A stretch of 64,000 bases of DNA from Holacanthus passer (taxonomy: Eukaryota > Chordata > Actinopteri > Pomacanthidae). The notes beneath the pieces were generated by a model. That model made no database searches. It saw nothing but the letters and a program-made list of their open reading frames with translations, and was not told the DNA's origin. The stretch lies in the NCBI GenBank assembly GCA_025331565.1, contig JAFREQ010000043.1:3853001-3917000 (forward strand). The letters are read 5' to 3'. The position numbers were made by a program, and so were the translations under genes. Shown piece by piece: positions 50,872 to 62,400 of this stretch; the first letter of the stretch is position 1; every line of letters starts with the position of its first letter.

Positions 50872-52885
50872 AATTCTTTGGCTCTGCATGCACATGAAAC
50901 TGACAGGTGAGGTCTTAATTTCAGTCATTTGCTGACATGGTAACTGCAGAAATACACCACTTACCAATACATCACCCTCTCTTAATGACCATTACTCCAT
51001 TTGCTGTTGCAGGGCTGCAAAGTGTATTCATCGTTCTGGATTATTTTCCTTTTATTTTTACCTTGTCTTATGAAAAGATGATTGCCAATGGACACATGGA
51101 TCTTTGGAAAAGGACAGTAAATCTTTAAAGGATCCAGGGAAGTGACTGTATCCAACATGCACTCTTTCATGAACTTTTCTTGCTGAACCATGGACCACCA
51201 CCACCACAGTACAAAATCAAATGAATGATAGTCCTACACAAACCATTGTTACTTCATGGTTGCTCATACCTGCTCCACTCCTAAAAACATTCCCTCAGTA
51301 CCTTCTGTCTGACAAATGTGAAGAACTGTTGGCATCAAAGAAGCAAAAAGGTATCAGGGACACACGCATGTTTTTCATCAACGGTCAACTTTGTATTTGA
51401 TATAGGCTTAGTAAAGATATGTCTTTTTTTAGTTTTAACACCACATAAACAACTTTTCAGTGAATGTCACCTTTTTTACCTTTCATGAGGACATCTGAAG
51501 TTGGAGCTTGTTATGAGTTTCCTTTTGCTTTTTTGAGAGGAGTAACAGCTAAAAGATGAAGAAATGGGGAGAGGTAGGTGAGAGGGTAGTGGACATAAAG
51601 AAAGGTAACTTCGAAAAGAATAAGTAAGTGATGTTTTAGCTGTTGTAGAGTAATGTTTCTGGTGAAATAGGAATTGGTGCTTGCTTGCCCTTCATCCATC
51701 AATCCATCATGAAAACCCGGCCATCCAAACCTCCACCAACCTTTGTTTTGCCTGTTTTGACTTGCGTGTTTTGTTTTGTTTTTCATGTGAGAAGGTAAGA
51801 TGAAGAATGACCATAGATATTGCAAAGACACACTCCCAGCTCTTGAGGGAAAGCTCCTCAGGAAATTCTCAGTGTATTTGACCAGAGACCATAGCTGCCC
51901 GTTTTGGCTAACAAATAGTGGCTGCAATTTTTATGATAGTTCTTAATGTTACATTTTTTTATTCTTTTGTTATTGGAGGTCATAGGGCAGTGGGCAGGCT
52001 CTGTTAGGGGTGACTCTTAGGGGGATGGGACATCCAATGATTTTTTTTTTTTTTTTTAAATGTTTACTTCACTGTAAATATTTTTTTATTTTGATGTAAA
52101 GCCAAAATGTGGTTATTTGTTTTAAGGTGTAAAGTAGAAAAATACATACTAATGACAAAGTGGGGCAGGGTTCAGAATTTTAGGTATTTAAAGTACTAAA
52201 TTGTGGGATTGGCTATGTTACTCTGCCAACTGGGTCAACCAACATTTTGTGTGTGTGTGTGCACGTGAGAAAGTATGAGTGAAATGCCATGATTCCCTGC
52301 TAAGAATACAAGATTCATTTTGTCTTTGTTTGTGTGCAGATTGTTTTATCTCTATTCTCTACTATTTATGTTAAACTATTTTTTATTTGTCTGAAATAAT
52401 GTTCTGTCCTTTTATTCTTCATCTGTTTCGTTTCATCTTCCTCTAACTTATTAGAAGTAGCTTGTTTGTTTTTGCTTGTCCATTTGTTCATCTGTTCTTA
52501 GAACTACAAAGGTTGTCCACCTCTTATCATACATAGGGCTTTTAATATTCCTTCTGCAAAAATGATATGCTAATAGTTTGATGTCACCTTTTTGGATTTT
52601 AACCTCCAGCAACCTTTATGATGTCATTTAAAAGAAAACAACTGATGCAATTGCAGGGATGTGTAAATAGCAGTGTACTGTGTGTGTAATTACCTTTGTA
52701 CAGGCCACCATGACCCAGTGGTATTGTAACTGTTGGGTTGGGAATGATATAAGAGGTTGAGGTGATGGGGATTTCACTTTATGTATTGTGTACTGATATC
52801 TTGTACAGTTCTTTAACACACTTTATTTACAACAGTATTTGTGTATATTTTATGAAGTAATAAAAATGAATAACGTTGCTCACAA
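50872..52885 (+). other. csnk1e 3'UTR, probably with one intron
   Basis: About 2 kb of non-coding DNA to the polyadenylation signal at 52859-52864. A good donor (GACAG|GTGAGG, exon end 50906) lies 35 nt after the stop, and a good acceptor (TTGCTGTTGCAG, exon start 51013) follows. This suggests a short 3'UTR intron at 50907-51012. Two Pumilio-type UGUAAAUA elements occur at 52073-52080 and 52672-52679, and a poly(T) run at 52041-52057. Confidence 0.65.
52859..52864 (+). terminator. csnk1e polyadenylation signal
   Basis: AATAAA in GAAGTAATAAAAATG. The following sequence (GTTGCTCACAACCTTGTGCTGG) contains TG-rich bases. Cleavage is expected near 52,880. Confidence 0.65.
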
Positions 52886-53029
52886 CCTTGTGCTGGCCTT
52901 TCTTGCTCATCCTTCACTTACTGCTATGGGTGGAAGTTTTTAAGTTGGTGTGTTTGTTTTTGATTGAGTTTTTTGGACACATTCAGTGCAGTCAAAGTTA
53001 CATGTACAATGGCAAAGACCAGAAGTGAA

Positions 53030-53540
53030 AAGCGCCAGTACGCATGCGCGGAGACCGGAGTTTTTACTGGCAGCTGCTGTTGGTACAGTGAACTGCCGAT
53101 GGTGATGTGGATGAAATAACGGTGTCCCACTCATCAGCTTTGCGTGGGAAATGGCAGGATAAAACAAATTTTTTTCGTAGACGTTGTAATATTATAATAG
53201 AGAGTGTCGCTTCTTAAAACGTGCGACATTGCTTTGTTTTGATTTGACGGGGAGAAGCAACAGCAAGCTAGCGCCAGGCTAGGACGGCTGGCTAACGTTA
53301 GCTAGCAGCGCTCGGCGTAGTTCAAGCTCAGCTGGCGACACTTGCCTTCATAGAAAAGAGGCAAGTTTCCGGGGTTGAAACAATGATGCTGTGATAAGAT
53401 AACCTGGCTGGCTGTCGTCGGATTGTTGGCGCTTGGCTAATTAACTTTTTGTGCTCTTAAAGGTCTGCGGTGGACTTGAGATGATGAGCTAAACTGATGC
53501 TTTGATTCACAGCAGCGCGGATCAAACAACTGCAGAGGAG
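53030..53540 (+). promoter_or_regulatory. tmem184b promoter and non-coding exon 1
   Basis: CpG-rich and TATA-less. An NRF1-like ACGCATGCGCGG lies at about 53,040, and the GGCTAACGTTAGCTAGC motif at about 53,290-53,306. Exon 1 ends at TGCAGAGGAG (53540) before donor GTAAGT, and joins 56419. An in-frame TAA in exon 1, with no ATG after it, fixes the start codon in the next exon. The transcription start is not determined; it probably lies between 53,100 and 53,300. Confidence 0.65.
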
Positions 53541-56418
53541 GTAAGTGAAGCAGCAGGATGGAGTCAGCGAACAACAGCTTCCATTTTTCACTTTACTGTG
53601 TGTCTCCTAACTCGCAGACGGTTTCGATACAGAATCAAAATCAGCAGCACTTAGGTAAATATCGCCTCCGCTGGATTTCCTTTAAATATGATGTCACCTT
53701 TCCTCTCACAGCTCTGAAGGTTGAAACCTGCTCCCTCGCTCTTTGTGGGATTTATTATGCTTGTGGTCACTGCTAAGTAGCACTGTGGTCATCAGTGCTT
53801 CTGGTTGAACACAGCCTCGGTGGCCGGATGCTTTACACTATGTTTCAGGCAGCTCTCCCAGCCTGAGGACTTATGATGGCCTGTCACAAAGACTGCTGAT
53901 TCGATTGAGGTCAAAGTACAATGCATGTTTTGAAACCGACCCACGGGTGCAGTCAGCAGGATTGATGAGCTGCCTCTCTCTCTTGTCTGTGGCCCACTGG
54001 GAAGCATCGAGCTTTGTTGTTGTAGCTTCAGGCTTGGTGCTTGTGATCATCGCCGGTGCTCGTGTATACTGAACACAGACCTCACCCTGTAATTTTTTTT
54101 CCAGATGATATGTAGGTTTTTTTATTTATTTATCTTTAATACGTCAACCTCTTGTGACTGATTTACATACAATCAGGATTGATAAGTAAATCAGTAGAAG
54201 GCAATATGGTAAGACCTTCCCCCAGTGTCAGTATTTAGGACACATCTGTTTGGACATAGATATTAAGCTGTTAAATAGTCTGCTTGCTGTTGATCACATT
54301 GATGTGTTGTTATTATGGAAAGTCGAAGTGAAACTGCTGTATCACAAATTACTGAACAAGTAGTTTGACTAAGTAGTTGCTTTGTAATAAATAAGATAAA
54401 ATAATACATGATAAAGACTCATATTTTGCCCAGCCGTTAATTACACATTTAAAAAAAGCATCAGCCTGATGAAAGACCGTACATTCATATTCTGTCCAGG
54501 TATGTTGAAGGTTGAATTTTCTGTGCCATCTTGAATTAATTTCCTCACAGTGTCTTTGCTTCTTTTCTCTTTAAATATAATCATGTGTATGTGACATGCT
54601 GATGGTGTTCTTAGTTGCTGCATTGCCACAAGCTGATTGAGGCTTTGGCAAGCAGCATGAGTCATCCATGACCACATTGAGCTACCTATATTTAGCTGGC
54701 GCACAGGAGTGGGGGCTTGAAAGTCATTGTGAAATTAGTTTTCACTGTGAATGATTAGATTATCGCCTTCCTGGAATCCACACTAAGACACTACCGTAGT
54801 TCGAGAGGATGACGGTACTTGGAGATCTGCAATGACTCCATCATGAGGGTGGTGGCACATGGAGCATCTTTCTGGATGCTTTGGATGTTGTTTGCTCTGG
54901 TTTGGTCTGTCTTGTTTTAATTTGTTCAAATCAGTGCTGCGTAATTATGTGATACACACTACTTGTCCTATTTTCACTTCTTGTAAATGGAAATTGAAAT
55001 TTTGTGTTATTGTGATTTTCCAATAAGGATGTTCCTTATGACTAATTTTCCAGTTGTTTAAACATAAGTTTCAGCTTATACCATTCTACTAGTCTAAAAG
55101 TAATAAAACACTCAGAAAACAGTCAAAATTGAGCACAATTTAATTTCAAACAGCCATTTCGTAACCATTAATCACATTCTTCAACAAACAAATAGTATTT
55201 TAAATGTCACAGAAATGTATGGTACTTTGTGTCATACATTATGAACATCACATATTATCCTGTAATTTAAATGTGTATATTAATAAAACAGTAAGTTCAA
55301 CCGACTAGTATTTCTGGTGCTGACAAGCTTTTAATCGACTAATCAACTAATCTCGCACATCCCTGTTTTCAAATCGGTGTGAATTATTCCCACTCTGCTG
55401 ATGTGGCACAAGTGCTGTGTAAGATTGATACAAACTAAGCTAACCAAAGACAAATTAGCAGTGCCATGCTGCCAAGTTGACTTAGCTTTTTGACCGTGAA
55501 TGTTGAGAAAGACGAATATGATGCTTAAAGCCACTCAACAGTGGGAAAAAAAAAAATGTCAGACTGAATATTTCCTGTCTTTTCCAGCTAGAGCTCTGGT
55601 GATATAGTGGCTACCCTTTCATTAAGCCAAGATTGGTGTAGTAGAACAGAAGCTGTTAAGAACATCTTTATCCATTTTAGAGAGTATGCTTTTGGAGGAG
55701 GTTACATTATATTTTTGCTTTACTTCAGTTTTTTTCTGTTTTTTCAATAACCTATCTTAGTGGAGCATCTACCCGAGGCCACAAGCCTCTGTCTGTTCAC
55801 CCTGAACTTTGCAGCTGATTTGTGGGAAGGTGTTCATTACTCTGAAGAAATCTGTTTTGTGTAAATATGTTTTTCTATCTACGCTACACTTCATCTTGCT
55901 CTCAGCAAAGCACAGAGAAAAAGAAGGGGAGAAATTGGGTCAGCAGCCCTCAGCTCATTGCTGTCACACTGATTCGCTGTGTTTGAGTGATTCTACCCCC
56001 CCTCCCCAATGTGTTGGCGTGTGTGGTTTTTAGACTCTTTATCAGCCTCTCCTCACCCACCTGCCTTATGCCTCATCTTTTCGCTCCCTCTGTTTTGATC
56101 TCGCTTCATCTGTCAATCCACACAATCTCTTTTGCACTGTAGATCTGTGCAGTGTCCTACTTTGCTCTGCTCTGTATTTTTTCACATTCTAACATCAGCA
56201 GATGTTGGCTTGAGATTTAGGTCTTAGACTGCGTGGGCCTGTTGCGATGCATTTGCACATCACAGTGTTTCATTCAGGCTTTATAACCTGGAGGTTGTGC
56301 AACTGAGTGTTGTTGACCATAGGCTACTACTTATATATAATGTAGGCTAAATTAGTTTGCATTACCTGAAAAAGCATCTTTGTTAATTAAGTCTCATCTT
56401 CACCCTTTTTTCATACAG
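53541..56418 (+). other. tmem184b intron 1
   Basis: AT-rich intron with acceptor TTTTTTCATACAG ending at 56418. It contains the candidate hAT-like element at 55,023-55,364. ORFs such as 53558-53776 and 55809-56033 carry no recognisable domain. Confidence 0.7.
55023..55364. mobile_element. Candidate hAT-like non-autonomous element
   Basis: The right end reads TTAATCGACTAATCAACTAA then TCTCGCACATCCCTG; its reverse complement begins CAGGGATGTGCGAGATTAGT. The left end AAGGATGTTCCTTATGACTAATT is an imperfect inverted match. Non-coding, about 340 bp. CAGGGATG termini are typical of vertebrate hAT elements. Confidence 0.4.
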
Positions 56419-59400
56419 ATGAGTCAACTTTGGCGGCGAGACATAACCCTGTCAGAGAGGTTGGGGAATGACTCTCCTGTCGGCTTTGCCCCTGGGCCCC
56501 CAGCCACTGTGGCCCCACAAGGATCCAACTCCTCCTGGGTACCAGAAACCCCAGTGGTCACACCAGAGGAGCCAATTTTCCTCATGACCTCCACCGCCCA
56601 AACTATATCGGGTTTTTTTGTTTGGACAGCTCTTCTGATCACATGTCACCAGGTAAGGAGTGCCTGGCATTTGGAGGTTGCAGATGATCTAGTGTTCAGA
56701 GAGTTGAGACTAAACTTATATTTTCAAGATTTCAGTTTCTGTCTCCACAAATTGTTATTTTGTCCAGCAACCACTATGAATACTGCCTTTGCACCAGTGA
56801 GAGAGTAAACTATACTGTATGATCTAGGAGGAAGTTAGAATAATACAGTCATTAGTTTAAAAAAAAGTTTTTTGCTTGAGCCATATGCAGTCTGGCACTT
56901 TGCTGCCAATAATATTGTCTTATTGAAATGAATTAGGAGGTTATGTTTTATTTACATTGCACTATTATCAATCTGATCGTGAAACGTAACCCTATCTGCT
57001 CACTCATTGTATGTCATGGCACAGCAGCTTAATACAAAGCGCAAATAAGTGGTTACATCTGTTTTTTTTGCTTTTGCCCGCAGCCTTTTGGCAAAGGGTT
57101 AAACTGGAGTGCTGGAGTAACAGATAAATATTGCTCATGATCTTTCAAATCTACCCACTGTTCTCCCTTTTTTTAACCTTCATGTATTAAAGGTAGGTTT
57201 GTTGAGAACAAATAGCTCCTTTTTAGCAAAAGCAAAAAAAAGCCCAAAAAACAGTAGACACATTCACATGCAGGAGCATTTTTCCATGAGGCCCTGTTTT
57301 TCTAAGGCTCTATATGTACAGGTTCACACACCAAACACCAGTTTCACCTCCTGTGGGGAGAAGGCTTCTTCCAAACACTGACCGATTTTCTACATAACCT
57401 ATCCACACTACTTGTTGCACATCAGCTAAACACTGACCACTAACACCAGATTGTTTGTTTTATACACATTTAGAGTTGTCCTGTTTCTTAAATGTAAGGA
57501 TTTTCTGCTTTTCTTGGTTCTGGTTTTCGACTGTTGGTTGGACAAAAGGAACTATTTTAAGATGTCGCTTTTGGCTCTGGATAAAATTGTAATGAGCATT
57601 TGTCAAAAATGTTTTGCCATTTTATAGACTAAATGATTAATCAATTAATCATGAAAATAATCAGCAGATTACTGCTGATAATGATTGTTTCTTACCTAAG
57701 ATCAGCCCAAGCCATCCTCCTAAGATAGTTTAATCATTAGAAAGAAGTGACATAAGGACTACCTTTCAAATGCTTTCCAAGTTTTTTTTGTGTTTGTTTG
57801 TTTGTTTGAAACAAATGTTGACTGAGGTTGATTATGCCCCCTGAAACACACCCACCATGTGACAATACCTTAAGTTGCGTAGCCATAGGGGAAGTATTAC
57901 ATAATCTCATTTCCACTGCATGTTATGTTTCGGCTCGTTTTGGCTCAACTTGACTCCCTTTTGGTACCAGGTACTTTTCTCGATTTTGTTTTCCACTGCA
58001 GATAGTGCCCCCTCAGTGTAGGCGTGCTGTGAGATCTATTGTACCTGGAGGCTCAGGTTAATGATTTGTCCTCCATTGTTCGCTGCTGCTCTTCAAATAC
58101 AGGGTTAAAGACTGGCCCTCTGTCACTCTGGCAACAGGTGCTCCTGGCTTGACTATGACATCAAAGAGCAGGGGATGGGTGTGAGAGAGCGTGTGTATGT
58201 GTGTGTGTGGAGAGGGGGGCATGAGGGTCACCATAGCAACAAGGCCTGTGAGCGGAGTGTACTGTCTCGCTTGGTGTGTTGTCACCCACTGTTTGTTATT
58301 TTACCAAAGGTGTGTGTCTGTTTGCAGGCCAGGAAAGGTGATAGGTGGGACATTGTGTAAGTGGAAAGGAGCCGGATGGAGCAGACAGAGGCGCTGGTGA
58401 CAGAGCGCCCACTCTGTTCTTCCTGCCGTCTGCTGCTCTCAATAGGAGTGATAAAAGCCCAGTATCAGTTACCTAAAACAACCCCATGTGTCAGTGCATG
58501 TACACAACACATGCCTTTCAGACACACGGTACTCCTACAGCTTAGGCTAATGTATACTGGCTGTATTCTGAGCTGTACAGACAGACTGGAGCATGATGAG
58601 GACATGCATGCAGGTTTCATGAGGCAGCAATTAGCCAGCTAACCCATTGATCCACCATGTTCTGAGCTGTGGGTTCAGGAGGAATATTCTCCTCAAAGTG
58701 TCTTTTTCTATTTCATTTTTTAATGTGACAAAATGTGTCGCTGTTTCAAATCTATAGTTTCATATGCACAAGACCTAATTGTTTGGGTATTTTGCATATT
58801 TTACATTGTAAATATATTCAACCCCAATTCCAAAAAAGTTAGGATGCTGCTTAAAACCTAAATAAAACAGAATGAAAATACTTGCAAACAAACTGTGTTT
58901 ACAAAGAGTTACTGAGCCCATGTAGTAATATCCTTTATACAATCACATGTTTGACAAAGTGGTGAACCTCTCTCCATCCTTGCTTGTGAACCACTGAGTC
59001 TTTCCAGGATGAACCTTTCATACCCAATCATGATACTATCACCTGTTACCAATGAACCTGTTTGAACTTTGAACTTGAACCCAACTTGTTTGAAACGTGT
59101 TGCTGCCATCAAATTCAGAATAAGCAGATATTTGCAAAAATCGATGAAGCTGATGAGGTCAAACATTAAACATATTGCCTTTGTACTGTTTTCAATTGAG
59201 TATTTATCAAAAATGATTAGCAAATGATCACATTTTGTTTTATTTATGCTTTACACAGCGTGCAACTTTTTTTTCAATCAGGGTTGTATGTTCTGCATCC
59301 TGCCAATCTGCTGTTACTCAACTGACACAAGCATTTTTAGCCAATTTTTAATGCAGCCTTCTCATGTTCTGTTCTCATCTGTATATGCACTTGTGTCTGT

Positions 59401-62400
59401 GTTCCAATGTATTGTCTCATCTTTCTCTCCCTCCTTTGAATATTTAATTTCACTTTTAGCTTATGTAGTGTGTCTAGCAAGAGCAGCTCACTTGCAAAAC
59501 CAGAGTCCAAATGATTCAGTATGATGCCATCAAGAAAAAATGTTCCAGCTGCTCCCTCAGCGACCTAGGGAAAGCTGATGTTGTAGACAAGTTAAAAGTT
59601 AAAACTTTTTTGTAGTGCTGATCCAAGAAACATGGTTGTACTAAAGAACATGCTGCGTTCAGTCGCTGTCCTCGCTTATGGACATAATTATTCCCAGGTG
59701 GGAGAGTGTGTGATGTCTGATGTCAGCTTCAGGCTCTGGGAGTGACTCCAAACTTGTGACAGAATCATTAAAAGACAACAGGAATAATAAAACATCCTGC
59801 TGTTAGATATTTACTTTTCATTAGGTGTTCATGATATTTACTCACTGCAAATTCCTGGTTAGATAATAACGTCTTTCATGAAAGTATTGTAAAAATTATG
59901 TTCTTTCTCTCTTCATTTTAGATCTACATGCACCTCCGTTACTACAGCTCTCCAAATGAACAGAGGCACATAGTTAGGATCCTCTTCATAGTCCCCATCT
60001 ATGCCTTCGACTCCTGGCTCAGCCTTCTTTTCTTCACCAACGAGGAGTATTACGTGTACTTCGACACAGTCCGAGACTGTTATGAAGGTGAGTGGATATG
60101 GAGAAACACAATGCAAAGTACTGCTACAGGAGCATTTTCTGCTGCAGGCTGGATTTTATGCTGCCATATTTGGCATGAAAACGGCAGGCCAATGTTGACC
60201 ACAGCAGTGGGAGTGTTTTGTGTTCCAGTGTGTCCTTTGACTCCCAGTAGAAATAAGGGTGTGAGAATTTATGTGTTGTGATACCTCGGTGGCAGATGGC
60301 CTTTGCAGTGTCTTCATTTACAAAGGTTGCCATCTTTGTTCTCATGTCTCCATGGCCTCTTGGGATTGCAGGGGAGGGGAAGCCTGTTTCCTAGCAACTG
60401 TATGAAAACGAGCAAATCCTTGAGAAGACTTTTAAAAGGCATCTCACTTCTGAGCAGATACTGTAAATCCTGAGCTTGCTCTTTATCCTTCCAACCTATA
60501 ATGCATCTGTTGCATCTAATTCCTCAAGAGTATATTCATAGAGAATTTGACAATGAATCAAGCAATTGCATAACATGCAATGCTGGTTATGGAATATTAG
60601 GCTACCTTGGCTCAATTGTATAGTGTCTGTGGGATAAAACAACGTAACCATGATTCCAAAGAGATCCAGGAATTTAGCAAAACTAAGCAAGTAACAGCTT
60701 TTTCCAAGATTTGTCTGAGGGGAGGCCTGTAGTCTCAGACTTTGAAAACACTTGATCTACAGGAAGTGAATCTGCTGTAGTGTTGCCCTGCCTTGTAGCA
60801 GCTGTTTCACTGACTAAGAGATAGCATGGTAGGGCAGCACTTGTGGCATTTGGTCAACACATTGTTAAATGTAGAGAAGAACTTACGGTTTATTACTGCT
60901 GCCCTTCATATAGACACAATTAGTGTCATCTACTACAAGTAAAATATGCATATAGTGCAGTTAGTGCACAGTAAGAACTGAGCATTTAGAAGAGTTTGTG
61001 TTCCTCCTCAAACAGAGTGCATATACACCCTCAACATGTACCTTTAGCTCATTCTATACATGCTATACATTTGGACAAATACTATGCACCTTTATCACAA
61101 TTAGATTTAATAAGACTTTGTATTAACAAGGCGAGCTTTGTCTCTATAATTAAGGATCTAGATTCATGACTAAGACATTGATTTTGAATTGAATTGACAT
61201 TGACATTGAATTGTTTTGTTGCTCTTATTATTAGCACTCTTGGATTTTTTTGCTCTCAGAATACATGTTCAAATTATTTTCATACTGCTTTTTCAAGCTA
61301 AAAGCAGCAAAAGTAAAAGTACATTTTAGAGTGAAAATTACTGTATGTGTAGTTATGCAACAAAAGCAAGCACTGTGCAGACTATGTTCTTGCAGGAGTT
61401 GTCAGTGTGCTACAACCACAGGCTTGCTTTTAAACTCCACCACTTCAAACAGCAAGGAGAGGCAGTAGGGAGCTGGTATCTGTGGGTTACCCTTAAATTA
61501 GTCTGAGAACACCTGGGGCCTCAGATGTAAAGCATTCTGCTGACTGGACTGCTGAGATGACATAACTGTCCTGTATACCTGTATTCTTTGAAATGTTTAA
61601 GAAGGATAGATATTAAAGGTAAGAGCAGGTATGTCCTTGTCATTGCACTTAAGAGGCACCATCCATGACAGATGTGACAGTGAATTACACTACAGCAGTG
61701 GCCTCTGCAGGTTTTTACTCCACTGATTAGCCATGTGGAAGTTTGTTTTCATTTGCCTAACTGTAACCATACCTTGGATGGGTAATTCATCTGAAGCCAT
61801 GCATGAATAAAACAAACACAAAAATCTGTTAAAGCAACCAGCGGAGCAGGCTGATTACATATCATAGCCGACCAGTGGATAGAAGAGAAAGGGATTAGAG
61901 ACACACCTGGTGTAGCTTTCGCGTTTAGGCCCAGAAGAATACTGCTAATAAAGATCAAAATCATATTGTAACGTGATGCTTTGTGTTAGTTATGTAACAC
62001 GTTACATGAGTGACTATCATGCCCTGCGTGTTGTTTCACTTGTGTAAGATCTGTATTATTTCTCTAGTCCAGCGATTCTCTTTCACTTTTGCTGGCATGC
62101 CCTCCTTCTGAAGCTGAAAAAAGTTCATGTCCTCCACCATGCAATTTTTATCAGTCATTAATAATGATAATGGAAGCAACTAAGAAAGATCCAAGTTCAA
62201 TTTTAGTGAAATAAAGGTCAGCACGATGGCATCAGAAAACTCTTTTTGGTTATTTATACTACAAAAATCATATTTATTCATCTTAGGTTCAGTATATTTA
62301 TCCCTTGGTCATCCACACCACTCCTGCTGTGGCTCTAGGCCCCCCCCCACCCCCGCCGCCAGTTTGAGAACCACTGCTCTTATGTGACACTATTGTTTAT

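Larger units (their letters stand above)
56653..59921 (+). other. tmem184b intron 2
   Basis: Donor GTAAGG at 56653 and acceptor CATTTTAG ending at 59921. It carries three recognisable repeat fragments (57,617-57,690; 57,908-58,045; 58,819-59,286), listed separately. No exon is supported elsewhere. The 58,175-58,642 frames are chance ORFs. Confidence 0.75.

Noticed and set aside
53558..53776. 72-codon ORF just after the tmem184b exon-1 donor
   Set aside because: It starts inside the intron, has no recognisable domain, and conflicts with the good donor at 53541.
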